From NCBI GenBank assembly GCA_032821775.1, contig JAVLRN010000003.1:4092001-4156000 (forward strand): a stretch of DNA of 64,000 nt. The letters run 5' to 3'. This DNA is from Sanguinoderma infundibulare (Eukaryota; Basidiomycota; Agaricomycetes; Polyporales; Polyporaceae). Under the pieces are notes generated by a model that was not told the origin of the DNA, ran no database searches, and saw only the letters and a program-made list of their open reading frames with translations. Each line of letters opens with the position of its first letter. Positions within the stretch are counted from its first letter, which is position 1. Below are positions 42,860-54,610 of this stretch, in pieces. The translations under genes and the position numbers were made by a program.

Positions 42860-45800
42860 ATGGCCGTCCTTCCAGCGCTGTCCTGGAAGTCCGCCGATGA
42901 AGGCAAGCAGGCTGTCGATGGTCTCGAGAAGGCATCTTCCCCAGCGTCTGTCCACGGCTCCACCTCCTCCCAGCCAAAATGGAGACGCGTATTTGTGGGT
43001 GACGCAAGCCGGGACAACGACACAAAAAGGGCCATGCAAAGTCGCCATCTGACCATGATCGGTGAGCGCCTCTTCCTGCGCCACCACCACACTCCATAAT
43101 AATTGCACTTTAGCTATCGGCGGCACTGTGGGTACCGGAATCTTTCTCAGCGCTGGTTCGGTGCGTACTGCGTATTCGTCTTTGAAATTTGGGCTCAGCT
43201 CATACTCTCGCATACTCAGGCAGTAGCTCTCGCAGGTCCCGGTAGTGCTCTCTTGTCCTACTTCACCGTCGGCGTGTTCTGCTATGGTGTCGTGATCTCT
43301 CTGTAAGTGAAACTCGAATCCGTCGCGGCCTGTCCATTGATCTGCAGGCACTCCGCAGTGGCGAAATGGCGTCCTATATTCCCGTCACCGGATCCTTTGC
43401 CGTTTTCGGTTCCCGATTCGTCTCCCCCGCACTGGGGTTTACGTTAGGTAAGTGCGCCACCATTCTTGTTAGTCTCGTCGCCAGGCCATTTTGGACACGG
43501 GCCACGGACAAGGCCAGGGACGTGTCCGAAACGATTGGTGAATTTCGCATGCTAGGTGGCTTCCAGCCCGGCCCCGCCAACTCGCGCCCTGTTCTAAGTT
43601 CGTTCGCTGTTTTTTCTTAGTGCTTTGCATAATTCCATGAACACGCCGAAAATTCTTTCAGCCCTATTCTCTGATGTCACGGTCACTTGCTCTACTGAAC
43701 GCCTCAGGCCCTCGAAAGCGCACCTCGCGCGCGAATTCCTGTAGTCTCTTTCAATCAGATATTGCCCAATAAATGTGAAGAAACACGACGTCGCTTGCCT
43801 CTTAGGCTCTGACCCGCTTTGACTGTGCATCCTCCATCTATCCCCCGGGCCGCGCGTCCCCATCCTACAGAGACGACGTCAGCATATTTCGATATCATGG
43901 AAACTAAATCCGGGGCCCCACGATGAGCAGGTGCCCTCATGCGCGCCGGTGATACAAGTCTGAACGGGGCGTCCAAATTCTTCAAGTTATTCCTGCACTT
44001 GACCAGCTCCAGTTCGTTGCTCGGTCCCTACAACGCGTCTCTTGATGCGCAACTAGTCCTCGAGTGTCCCTTGTCATGCGCGTGCTCGTGCAGAGCATGG
44101 TCGAACACGGCGCACCCTCCGCCCGTCGAAACCTTGACAATAGGCTAAACGTTCTGCGCGCGTCATAGTCGTTCCGTGCGGGAACGGAAATGGGCTTCAT
44201 CTGCGTGGAAGTTGCTGCTTTCCTCTGATGAGCTGGTTATTCTGTACAAAATTCACTGCGCTTTGCGGCGTGTCAAACATTTGGTTATGATAGCAAACGA
44301 TCATGTTGCTGATGCTGGCTCCCTCCCACAGGATGGAACTATTGGTTTCAATGGTCAGGCCACGTCCGTCGTCGCCTCAATCATAATGCTTGTTAACCTT
44401 GACGACTGCATACATTGTAGGGCTGTAGCCATTCGTGAGTTCACAACATGGCGCACTTCGGTCTTGCGGTTGACTCGCTTCATTGCATAGCAAGCGAGCT
44501 AACTGCCGCGGCAATCATCCTCCAGGTACGCAAGGCTCGCTACTGGTGCCTCAGGTAATACTGAACGCTTTGATAGTATTGGGGCCCGAACATCGCTGCC
44601 TGGCAGTATGCGCTCATGATCATCGCTCCAATATTCGTCATGCAGCTTATCCACGTGCGGGTCTACGGTGTGTACCAATATCCGTCCGCTGGACTTCAGA
44701 ATGATATCCATCCCGATTTGTCCAGGCGAGTCAGAATACTGGTTCGCGATGATCAAAGTGGTCATGATTGTCGTCTTCGTTATCGTCGGCCTCATCTACG
44801 ACTGGGGCGGCGTTCGTGGTCACCCTGGTCCGGTGCGTCCTCAGTTTCTCATCTTACCCCCTCGCCGCCGTTAATTAACGTCTTGTGTTCGCCGCTTCGC
44901 ACAGGGTCTCGCGAACTTCCGTGATGGCCAGGCGTTCATCGGCGGCTTCGGCAACTTTGCGCAAACTTTCGTGTTCGCGTTCTACTCATACGGCGGCGTC
45001 GAGCTCGTCACGGTCGCGGCCGGAGAGAGCGCGGAGCCGCACAAGGCCGTGCCGCGCGCAGTGCGGGCAACGTTCTTCAGGATTGTCGGCTTCTACGTAC
45101 TCACGATCCTCACGATTGGGTTATGCATCAACAACCAGGACCCAACCCTGCTCACGGCCGCCGACGGTGCGTATTTCTGCTCTCCCCCGATGGCTCTGGC
45201 GTTGAATAAGAGACCCGAATATCTCCTAGATTCGAGCGTGGCCGCGTCGCCGATCACCGTGGTCTTCCAGCGCGCAGGTTTCGGGGCGGCTGTCCATGTC
45301 GTCAACGCCGTGCTGCTCACCGCGGTGCTGTCCGCGACGAACTCGTGCTTCTACGCGAGCTCGCGCATGATCCTTGCCCTCGCCCGCAGCGGCTACGCGC
45401 CGCGCATCTTCGGCTGGGTCAACTCCCGCGGCGTCCCCGTGCCCGGACTCATGTGCGTCCACACGCTGGTCGTGACTTAACCGACGCTGACCCACATGCA
45501 GCCTCTCGCTCGCCGTCTCCTTCGTCTCCTTCCTGACCACGATCTGGGGCGAGGGTGTCGTCTTCACGTGGCTCATCAACCTTGCCGGCATCTCCGCGTT
45601 GCTCGTGTGGGGCAGTATCGGCGCGCTCTCGCTCCGCTTCCGCGCGGCGTGGAAGGCGCAGGGCCGTCCGCTGGAAGACCTGCCGTACAGGCAGCCGCTG
45701 TTCCCCCTCTTGCCGATCGCAACGCTCGTGCTCGCCGTCGCGATGCTCGCCGCGGAGGGCTACGCGGCCGTCATCACGCGGCCGTTTGACGCGAGGGTGA

Positions 45801-46168
45801 GTTCTTCGTTCTTCGCTGCTGCCACGGCCGGCCCCCGAGATAGCATTTTTAAAGACCGTGCGTCACCGATGACGGCATTGACACTTCGTTTTCAGAACAT
45901 CGTCGCGGCGTACATCGGCGTCGCGCTCTACATTGTGCTCTACGCGGGCTGGACGGCGTACGAGCGCCTATGGCTGAAGAACCGCCAGCCTCACTTTGTG
46001 CCCCTTCTCGAGGTCGACCTCGACACCGACGCAGTCTGGCGGCCGGGCGAGGGCGTGCGGATCCACGAGGAGGAGCGGGCGGCCCAGGAGAAGCGCGACG
46101 CGCAGGACATGGCGGAGGGGCGGCGCGTCAAGGTGTGGGTGCGCAGGGCACTCAGATTGGTAAACTGA
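42860..46168 (+). CDS. Amino-acid permease, APC superfamily (fungal AAP type)
   Basis: A plasma-membrane proton/amino-acid symporter, 12 helices expected. Exons: 42860-43062 (MAVLPALSWKSADEGKQ, cytosolic N-tail), 43115-43161 (the hallmark AIGGTVGTGIFLSAGS), 43221-43301 (ALAGPGSALLSYFTVGVFCYGVVISL), 43348-43446 (GEMASYIPVTGSFAVFGSRFVSPALGF), then across an about 1-kb intron to ASELTAAAIILQ (to 44526), YWGPNIAAWQYALMIIAPIFVMQLIHVRVYG, EYWFAMIKVVMIVVFVIVGLIYDWGG, and a long exon from 44906 (FGNFAQTFVFAFYSYGGVELVTVAAGE ... NSCFYASSRMILALARSGYAPRIFGWV), followed by TIWGEGVVFTWLINLAGISALLVWG, YRQPLFPLLPIATLVLAV, and NIVAAYIGVALYIVLYAG to the stop at 46168. The expected WN-Y-LQW helix sequence just before SELTAAA is poorly matched, so that exon is uncertain. 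The paralogous copy at 56358 is broken. Confidence 0.85.
43447..44438. other. About 1-kb interrupted intron of the permease, present in both copies
   Basis: Between the donor after FTLG (GTAAGTGCGCC, 43447) and the next recognisable permease codons (near 44440-44526) lies about 1 kb. The corresponding stretch exists in copy 2 at 56935-57928. No transposase was identified; a minus-strand open frame (43594-43863, FFTFIGQYLIERDY) is unrecognised. Because both copies share it, the insertion predates the duplication. Confidence 0.6.
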
Positions 46169-46270
46169 AACGAGAGGTCGAGTGTATTGTGCGGTGCGAG
46201 GTATCCGAGGTAAACTTAAAAGGTATTATGTTGGAGAGGTATCCCAAGGTAGTTATGTAGTGTTTGGGGC

Positions 46271-47116
46271 CTATCGACGACAACGTGTAGCGTGTAGCTT
46301 AGCGACGTACCCAACCCATTCAAATCCAGAACGGGTACTATCAGACTCTGATTCAGAGGATGCAGACGAAGGAGCGATCCCGACGCCGAGCCGCCTCAAG
46401 GTCCCGATCATCCGCAACCACGCCGTGACGGAATTCAGGACGCTCTTTCCCTGCGGGCCAGTCCACCCCTCCAACTCCTTCGCGTCCAGCTTCGCACTGG
46501 CTGCTAAAGCCGAAGTACTAGTACTAGTGCCAGTGAGCCCGCGCCGCAGCTCGGCGAAGTACTTGATCGCTGTGGGACCCTTGACGCCCGCGATGCGGCT
46601 GATCTCTGCAAGGAGCGCCTCGTCTGTCTCGCAGTGGCGGCCACGCGCAACGACCGCGTCGTGCACGCCGACGAACGTCTGGCCGCGGCCGTTGGCGGTG
46701 AGGAGGCGGGGCGCGAGGAAGAAGCGGTACGGGCGTACGATGAACGTCACGCGTGGGTGCGCGAGCGCGGACGGCAGGGAGGAGGGGGTGGGGGTGGGGA
46801 TCGACGGGTGCGCGATGTCGAGGCCGATGCGCGGGGAGCGGAAGACGCGCGGCTTGCCGTCGACGAGCGCGTCGAGGTCCAGGGTCGTCGTGCGCTGGGT
46901 GGTCTTCTTTCCCTTCTTGGTTGGGCTTGGAGTGTCGGAGGTGGGGACTGTGGCGGGCGCTGGGGCGCGGACGAGGTACATGGTCGAAAGGCGCGCGGGG
47001 ATCGGCGTGGGTGTGGAAGTGGATGTGGAAGGGGGGAGAGGGTGGCCAGCAGAGCGGGGCGCGGGCGCGCATGTACATAACCAGCGGATCAATGCATTTG
47101 TTTCACGGCTGCTCAT
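46271..47116 (-). CDS. Conserved protein of uncertain function, copy 1
   Basis: A single 281-codon open frame on the minus strand. Features in order: an N-terminal Thr/Pro/Ser-rich stretch (PPSTSTSTPTPIP), a lysine-rich patch (PTKKGKKTTQ), a core VFRSPRIGLDIAHP, HPRVTFIVRPYRFFLAPRLLTANGRGQTFVGVHD, DEALLAEISRIAGVKGPTAIKYFAEL, then GPQGKSVLNSVTAWLRMIGTLRRLG and an acidic tail (SSASSESESDS). From memory, proteins with this core are sometimes labelled 3-methyladenine DNA glycosylase in agaricomycetes; I cannot verify that and see no proven catalytic motif. The core is nearly identical in copy 2, which suggests recent duplication or constraint. The 3' end differs (see copy 2). Confidence 0.6.
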   Translation of the reverse strand: MSSRETNALIRWLCTCAPAPRSAGHPLPPSTSTSTPTPIPARLSTMYLVRAPAPATVPTSDTPSPTKKGKKTTQRTTTLDLDALVDGKPRVFRSPRIGLDIAHPSIPTPTPSSLPSALAHPRVTFIVRPYRFFLAPRLLTANGRGQTFVGVHDAVVARGRHCETDEALLAEISRIAGVKGPTAIKYFAELRRGLTGTSTSTSALAASAKLDAKELEGWTGPQGKSVLNSVTAWLRMIGTLRRLGVGIAPSSASSESESDSTRSGFEWVGYVAKLHATRCRR

Positions 47117-47155
47117 CTGCGCTGAAATCTCCCGGATCGATCATTTGCCTTAGTA

Positions 47156-47420
47156 CTCTCAGAGGGAGGTAGGTTTGAGCAGAGGGGACTGTATTGGGGA
47201 CAGAGGGAGGTAGTTCTGAGCAGGGGGACTTTCGGAGGGGACTGTATTTGCATAGAAGCAGTATTCGAGTCGGGGCGGTGGATTGGACTTGGGGGACCTG
47301 TCTGGGGGAGGAGAGAGTCGGGTGCTCTCAGAGTGGGGTAGGTTTGAGCAGCGGGGACTGTGTTGGAGTAGAGGGGGCGAGTTTGGAGTGGGGGACCAGG
47401 GGAGAGTCACTGTATTGGGC
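47156..47420. repeat. Degenerate G-rich minisatellite, copy 1
   Basis: Related segments of the form GTAGGTTTGAGCAGAGGGGAC TGTATTGGGG recur about four times between 47160 and 47410 with unequal spacing. The same array is at 60650-60912. Confidence 0.75.
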
Positions 47421-50400
47421 ACTTTGTAGTCGAGGACAGGACATTTGGGTTGAGAGGGTAATATTCTAAAGGCATACGCAAGAGAAATACACACGTAGAG
47501 AGCACAATACATGACCGAAACGAAACAAACGAGCCCGCCGCAGACGCAGAACCACGTCCAACTCCACGGGCACCTATCCACACGTACAAGCGAGAGGCGA
47601 TGCAGCTCTCCTTCCACCGCCACCACCCGGACCTCTGCAACTCCATCTCTCACCGCCGCCGCTATGTTCTTGTCAAATTGCGACTCTGTGGGCTTCGGAG
47701 AGGTCTCGACTTCCGCTGGACTTGACATGGGACTCACCGGGTGGTCTGCTTCTGGGACTCGGAACTGGTGCCTCCGGTCTGCGGCTTGGACTCCCGGGCT
47801 GTGACTCGGACGGACTTGAATATTGCTACGACTCACCGGGACTCCCAAACACACTCTCACACACCGACTTGTGACCTCATTGCTGGCTGTTGCATCACGG
47901 ACGACACATGCTGAGCTGTCAGCCGAGACTGCGCTTGATACCTCGACATTCGAGTATACCAACGACGCCAAGGAAGATTTCGTCGGCCCGGATGCATTTG
48001 TAGAGACTGTGTTCGCCCAGTACTACTGCGGAATTAGCATACTCAGGTGATGTACCATGAAACATGGGCACACATATGCTGAGTTCTTTGTCTCAGGAGC
48101 CACGCGAGCATAACATGTCGGAGGCGGAGTGCCTGGAGATGAAGAGAAGACTACCAGGTACATGAACATCTCCTGTGCTGATTTCCAAGTTCACAGGTTC
48201 TCCACCCGCCAACACATCCCAAAGATATGAATCACGTCGAACAGACATCTCCCATGCGGTGAACACGAAAGGGACGCAGACGCAAACCGAACATCACACA
48301 AGGTCAAGGACACCTGCACGGCCGTGGACCGTGTCTGCCGATAGCGATAGGGACACAAGCCCAAGTCCGTCGACGCCAATGGACTCGCTCGTTAGCGCCG
48401 CACGGACGATGACGCGACCGCTGCCAAGCCACCGCAAGCCGCAGATGGGGATGAGACCGAGGAGGACATCGAGACCCCGGTGCAGATGCAGATGCAGACA
48501 AGGAGACGAGGAACACGACGGTGCACGGCGCGCGGCAGACCCGCTGCCCGAGAGCCCTGTCCTGAAGCGGCGGCAGGCGACGGGCGGGTCAAATGGTGCT
48601 ACCGCTCAGCCCGCAGTGGGGTCTAGTACGAGTTCCATGGCTCCTGCGAAGACCACCAGACAGCACCTGAGAAACCAAAACCGAAGGGTGGGTGTGGACG
48701 CTCGAAGAGCAAAGCGCAACCCCAGCCCCAGCCCCAGCCCCAGCCGCAATCACAGGCAGAGGCAGAGACAGCGACGACCCCTCCGAGCTGGGTGTCAGCA
48801 CCGGTCCCCCGCATCCGCAGTGCGCTGGACCCCACCAGACCTGTCAAATCTCCCGGCCGAGACATTTTCCTGGTGCAGGAAAAAATCGTCCCAGCTGGGA
48901 GAGATGTGTATTGCATCGAGCATTCGGTAGCTCATGCCAATGGCTGACACGCGACATTCCAGGGATGACCGCGAGAAGCACGACCGCATCCCAGAGCGAC
49001 GCATATCTCTCCCAGACGACTTCGGAATGCGCGCATCGAGTCTTCTAGCCCCGCGACAGTCATTCCCTGCATGGGGCATGGGAATAGCCTTCTCGGGACT
49101 GGAAGACTTGATATGTCTATCTGAGGTCGTCCGGGAGCTGCTTTGCAATGCGCTCGGGAGTGCCAGAACATGCAACACCAGTAATGCCTGTCAACCAGGG
49201 AATTCCACTCAAATGTGATGCTCACACGCGCACACAGCTCAGGGAAGTTCCGCACCACCACCCCTATCCTCCAGCGCAACCGTGTCTTTCCCGACATCGA
49301 ACGCCAGCTGCGAAGACAATCGTGGTCATGGAGCAGGCCATCAAGGAGCTCCCGCACGCGATCCTCATGAACCGGCTAATCCCCGAAGACTTTGACAGCA
49401 GCTGCAAGCAGCTCCACGGCCCGCCATGAATGTTGGAGCAGATGACACTGAAGACAGCTGCGCTGCAAGAAGACCAACACTGCGACGTCTGCCATATCCA
49501 CGGTGAGGACACGGGGCACGGTATATATATGTTTTCCACAAGAAATACAATGGTGTGTGAGGATTCAATTGAAATGGGGATGCACAGAGCTCGAACGAGC
49601 AATGTCGAGCGCAAGAATGGAAAGATCGAACAGGGAGTGGGAAAAATGAACTGGATACTCACAGGTGTGCATCGAGTGCGACGTGGAGGCTTGCAGCTTG
49701 TAGCTCATCTTGAAAATGGACGGGTATGTGTAGCCGGCGGTGCAGTGATAATGACAAGGCGTGGAGGAGAGGGGGAGAGCCAGGAGAAGGATGTGCAGTG
49801 AGGAGGGACGCAACGTCGTCAAGTGCTGGCAACAATTTGCCCAAGCGAGCGCAGAGTATCGCACCATGCTCGGATCATGACAGTGTATCATGCAGAATTC
49901 TGAGATGTTCCACGTATCGCCTGGGTCTCAAGCCGCAGCGCAATTGATTTACGCAACCCGCGGATCAGTTAAACATACACAATGGCAAACATTACTTAAC
50001 CGGCTGTTCCACTCGCGTCCATTTCCGCTTACCGCGCGGCATCCGAGCCTGTCACGTCGGTAACTTTGCCCTGATGTCCCGAGCGTGATCCTGATGTCCC
50101 ATTGCGCCTGGACACTTGGGCGGGGGCCCGGAATTTTGAGTGGCCCGCCGCGTGTGTGACAGCGATGATCTGGGCTTGCTGGGAGTCTTCAGCGTCGAAG
50201 CCAGCCCTGATCCAATTCGGAGCCGTGTTTGAATGGCGAAGCGAGCGAGGCGACCTGCGCGTGACCGTCCAGACCACCTGTCCCCTCGAGGATTGCGTCA
50301 TCAACTATACAAGGCTAGAGCTTCTCAATGATTGCATATGTCGCAAGTGTTCGATGCTTACCACATACAGACGATGAGAACAGGAGGCTGAAAAGGCTGC

Positions 50401-50510
50401 TACCAGCTTCTCCCGAGGGCGCATCCCCGACCCGGTAAGTATACCATCTGTGCGGCCTCCCTGGAACCGACTTGTCAGCTAACATTATCAAACGACCACG
50501 GGGAGTGGCG
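47421..50510. other. Unassigned part of the duplicated segment, copy 1
   Basis: No protein family was recognised. Long minus-strand and plus-strand open frames coincide in both copies (for example minus 47159-47971, plus 49148-49429, plus 49430-49801). The recent duplication alone explains this, so it is not evidence for coding. A CCCAGC repeat (about 48720-48745) and a direct repeat CTGATGTCCC (near 50071 and 50092) are visible. Confidence 0.45.
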
Positions 50511-50842
50511 AAATAAGTGGGACATCTTCGCGAGTGTCGTACGACACTACGCCAAGCTCCCGGACGTTCCTTGTCGGCTGGCCTGTCGCCGTGCCATTGT
50601 TGGCGCGTTGCGAACGTTCCCCTGGGCCTGGTTTTGCACTCACGCATGATTCTCAGTCGGTTCTGCCCACGCTTCTGGAATAAAATTGATGCAAAGCAGT
50701 ATCTTCCCACTCCGGCCGCCCTCTTTGTGCGGGGTCTTGACAGCAGGTTGTGCATTCCCTGTGTGATGGTAAGCGTCATTGACACCCATGCAAATGGCCG
50801 CCGAGAGCGAGGGAGAGGCGGGAACCCGAAACTGACCTGGTC

Positions 50843-51785
50843 TTACTCGCCGTCGGGCACGTTCTCTAGTGGCGGGACTGTCAAGTCGCAGTACTCGAAC
50901 CGCACGCGGTTTTCCCACTTGACATATGCCTCCATCGCGCTCTCCTCCGTCTCGCCCACCCCGATCAGTGCCGCGTCCACGTGGATGTTCAACGATGCGG
51001 GGATCTTCGGGAGCCCGACGTGTAGCCGGTCGACCAACGCCTTGCCCTTCGTGTCCACTAGCGAGCAGTGTCGATCGCTTTGGCGGTGTTGATGATCCGC
51101 TGGCAGAAGTCGAGCAACTTCATGTTCTCTTCGGAGATGACCGCGCCGTCGTCCCTACCCTTGCCCTTCTGATCCACTGTCATCCGCTTCTGCTCCTTTA
51201 ACATCTCCTGCGTCTCCGGCTCAGCGATCTTCATGCCCTCGAGGCCCTTGAGCGCGGCCTGCGCTTGGATGACGATGGCCTCCAGTAGCTCGTGCGGTCT
51301 GACACTGCCTTCGTAGATGATGGTGTGCTCGTGGACCCGCGGTGTGCCCTTCGGTGACGACTTCTTCCCGGCAACGGCCTTTACCGAGGTGACAACTCAT
51401 GATTGGCATCGCCATCATGCTCGCAAGTGACTCTGTCTAGCAATGGTCTTTGTAAGGCCCTCAATACAGGGCGGATGATGGAGATTGTAGAAATGACGAT
51501 CACCTCCAGCCACTTTGAGAGCTCCAAGTACGGCACAGAGCGGTCGGACATGTCCGTGAGGGAGTCGTTGCGCAGGAGCTGGCTGCTGACAAAGTTGAAC
51601 CGTCGGCGGAGGTGCGCGAGCGTGACCGGATGGGGGCAGAAGTCGCTGTCAAAGTGCACGGTGCTCTCTCGATTTACCGAGGGAAGATAGATGCGGATAT
51701 TCGAAAGCATTGTCGACAGCTTCCGGTCCTTCTCCTTTTGCTGATTCAGGGCTTCCGGCTGGCCCGACATCTGCCCTGCGCTCAT
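50843..51785 (-). pseudogene. Large UBC-domain (BIRC6/UBE2O-like) protein, internal fragment
   Basis: Minus-strand text resembles the region just before the ubiquitin-conjugating core of very large E2/E3 hybrid proteins: KLSTMLSNIRIYLPSVNRESTVHFDSDFCPHPVTLAHLRRRFNFV and SSQLLRNDSLTDMSDRSVPYLELSKWLEV (51740-51480), then EHTIIYEGSVRPHELLEAIVIQAQAALKGLEGMK (about 51330-51240), NMKLLDFCQRIINTAKAID, and LVDRLHVGLPKIPASLNIHVDAALIGVGETEESAMEAYVKW with RFEYCDLTVPP (51058-50880). Several frame changes separate these pieces, and neither the upstream region nor the catalytic UBC domain follows. The family identity is from memory of the pre-core wording and is moderately secure. Confidence 0.55.
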
Positions 51786-53060
51786 TTAGCGACGAACACG
51801 GGCAGAAAAAGCACTAAACGGTACGCCGTGCAATCGCCTGCATACCCGGTGCCAAGCTTTGCCTTCTTGCCCTGCGCGACAATGGGGTAGCACGCGTCGT
51901 CGTCGTGTCGTCGTCATCATCATCATTGTGGAGCTCCGGCGGCAACACGGGGGGCGGAGCAGGAGCATCGACCTCACACCGCCGGCGGCCGTGAAACCGC
52001 AATCAAGCTGCGCATCTCCCGACCGCGCCTAACGGCCACCGAAGCCGTCGCGACGGTCGTGGCCAGTGTCAAGGGCCGTCGTACGACGCTCGATTTCTTT
52101 GCGCGAGGGAGCCCTGCAGGGAGAGACAGAGCGGATGTTAGTGGTTTGCCCGCCCGACGAAAAAAATATTCGCGCCCACTCGTACCGCTTTGTTTCGACA
52201 AATAATCGCGTGCGCGCGACTCGGCTGGCTCGTCCGAAGTCACCTCGGGCACTGGACAGCCGTACGAGACCAGATTCCAGGAATCGAGATATCGCGTCCA
52301 GTTCCCCCGAGCCAAGCTCCCGGACGTTCCTACGCCACCGTTCCGTCACTGCGGTATTGTTCGTGCGTTGTTGGAGGGTCTCTTCTTCTGCCTGGAGGGT
52401 CAGGTTGGATGAGTGTTTGAATGGGTAAGACGAGGAGACGCACCCTGAGATCCACGCCAGCACTCCCTAATACATCATTCAGAGTTGCAACATCCGTCGT
52501 GTCCACCCCAGACTGTGGCTGCTACGATTTGTTGCACGATCCCTGTAGGGTTTTGAGAGTCATTTTAAACAGTCAAGATGACCGCCGAGGGCGGAGGAGG
52601 GGCAGGAGAGCAGATGCGCCACCCGGGCCCGCCCACCGACGAAAACCGTCAAGACACAATTTTCAAAAAGTCGTCCGAGGACAGTACAGACGCTTCATAA
52701 ACGTTGTACACGATCCCCAGAGCCCGTAGAAACAGCCCGCTCGGCCATCCAACAAGAGCCGAGGGCGGGAGAGGGCGTGCATTCTCGACCGCCATGGAAT
52801 TGCATCAAAAATGCGATTTTACGAACCTCTTCGAATCGCCGCGTAAACTGCATTGCAGGTCAAGAAACGTGATCGACTCGATAATAGATTTGATTTCTGG
52901 GCAAATAGAGACGTACAACGTAAGTTACGACAAAAATTGGGGGTCCCGACCTTCAATATTCCATCTCCCCCGCTCCGAAATGGTCGTATCCACGCCAAAG
53001 GGTGCGTCGTAGCTCCGCGAACGTCTCCCGAACCCATTACAATCGATGCCCGGCCCGTCC
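51786..53060. other. No gene recognised
   Basis: Part of the spacer between the two duplicated segments. The sequence AGCTCCCGGACGTTCC near 52312 also occurs near 50555, hinting at a diverged repeat. Otherwise nothing is recognised. Confidence 0.35.
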
Positions 53061-53720
53061 GAGGCAGAATCCAAAAAGTTGAAAATCGTCGTAGTAGGGT
53101 CCGCCTCCTCGGGCAGCAAACTCGAAACGGCTTTGATGGCCGCAACGATGAGTGCAGGTGGTGCGGACATGTTCCAGAATCCTCGCAAGCCTGTTCTGCA
53201 CACGTGAATAGCCAGCGTTGAGGAGATATGACACAATTTCTGGGGGCGGCGGCCGAGCATCCACCCTGACCGAGGCCAGAACTCATCTCCGCCACGCCGA
53301 CGGTTGGATGGCGTTCGTAGAGGACGTAAGCCGTTCTGTGATCGCCGTATGACGGCAAGGTGATGGTCCGATTGGGGCACAATTGCGAAATTTGGTGGGC
53401 GGGCCGGGCCGCGCGCCCTTGGGCAGCATGTTCGAAACCGCTTGTACGGCCGCCACGATGAATGCTGACGGCAGGGAGGAGTCCCAGGATTCTAGAATGC
53501 CTGTTTGACACGTGTGGATTGGCGGCGTTCGGGTGATACGACGCGTTTTCTTGGGGCTGTTGCCGAACGTCCCCAGCGACTGAGGCCAGGACTCATCCCC
53601 ACCACACCGACAGTTGGATGGCGTTCGTAGAGGACGTAAGCCGTTTTGTGATCGCCGTTTGACGGCGAGGCGATGGTCCGATTGAGGACAAGAGTCTTGA
53701 CTTCGGTTTCGTCAACTTCG
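53060..53720. repeat. 310-bp tandem duplication with coding-like minus strand
   Basis: TTGGATGGCGTTCGTAGAGG occurs at 53304 and 53614, a 310-bp spacing, and similarity extends over most of the unit on both sides. On the minus strand both units contain YVLYERHPTVGV, PRRCP-like and AAIKAVSS/AAVQAVSN segments in comparable positions with frame breaks. It may be a decayed internal repeat of a protein gene. The family is not recognised. Confidence 0.75.
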
Positions 53721-54373
53721 AGAACCACGACGAGGTTCGGCGAGGGTGGGCGAGAGACAGGGCTGGGCTACCGGCGGCCACGTCCGTGCATTGCCATCTG
53801 TAATTATTTGTGCCGTGCATGTGTGAGAGTAGGCGTGTGTTTCGGATAGGCGGGATTCGGGAGAGATGGAGGGCGCTCGCTTGTGGGAGGCGAGACGGGA
53901 TGCCGGGGACGCGAGCGTGATGACGGCCGGGCCTCAGAAACAGACCTGAGAGGTGGCATGACGGCGAGGGCGAGTCCGCGGTCTGCGCACGGACTCTGAT
54001 GGAGGGTATAAAGGCTGTAAAGAAAGGGGGAGGACGGCATGAGTCTTGTGCATTGCCCCGCCCCGCCGTCTGCGTCCTCACCTCGCCTTTGTCCACCGCG
54101 TACGTACTCACCTTGCATGCGTTCTCCCCGTTACTGACTGCATCTTTATCCTCCACATGCTCATCTCGCAGCGGCCTGGCAGTCCTGAGTGGCGTCGGTC
54201 GTGCCGACTGTCGTGCTGGATGTCTGAACGGGCGGATGACGAAGGTGAGCATTTTGTTGAGAGTTGGGACATAGGCGCGGCGCTGACGATGCATCTGTAT
54301 AGACGATGGGGAGCATTGAGAGACAGTGTCAGTTGATGTACTTGGGGGAGCACGTACCTAGACAATTGGTCTC
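53721..54373. other. No gene recognised
   Basis: Open frames on both strands without recognisable similarity. Confidence 0.35.
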
Positions 54374-54610
54374 ATGCCTGTGCTCGGCATCTGGCACGAG
54401 AAGTACACCTTGCGTTATATCCCCATGCGAGTCGTGTACTGTGTCGACACGTCATTTCTTCTCCCTGCTGTACTTTCTTGTCGCCGGGCAGTCCTCCGAG
54501 CTCGCGAACACTGTCGCGAGCATCCTCTCCGACCTCCTCCACAACCAACTCCACCTGGACCTGCTCATGCGCACACTCGAGGCGAATGACGTCGGCGGCA
54601 GGACGTAGGA
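54374..54610 (+). pseudogene. Displaced fragment of the regulator's C-terminal half
   Basis: Plus-strand text LGIWHEKYTLRYIP, YFLVAGQSSELANTVASILSDLLHNQLHLDLLMRTLEANDV matches LGIWHEKYTLRYIPITLMQ and YLLVAGQSFECANHVASILSDLLHDQLRPRLLMRTLEPKDL of the intact regulator (minus strand, about 39034-38720). Only this part is present, in two frames. Its polarity places it the wrong way round relative to the regulator's exon 1 copy at 55983. Confidence 0.85.

Larger units (their letters stand above)
42390..50510. repeat. Segmental duplication, copy 1
   Basis: From about 42390 the sequence matches 55865 onward in the same orientation. The offset starts at 13475 and settles at about 13490 (44971 corresponds to 58461; 50029 to 63519). 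Long stretches such as 44900-45200 versus 58390-58690 differ at only isolated positions. It contains the permease gene, the first exon of the regulator, the conserved minus-strand gene and about 3 kb of unassigned sequence. The true right end is hidden because copy 2 reaches the window edge. Confidence 0.95.

Noticed and set aside
46270..47150. Long plus-strand open frame opposite the conserved gene
   Set aside because: It is a GC-driven shadow; the minus-strand frame has the conserved core and codon-like composition, and the plus frame lacks any motif.
47421..50510. Several protein genes inferred from open frames shared by both copies
   Set aside because: The copies are so similar that shared open frames are expected by descent alone; none has a recognisable domain or splice structure.
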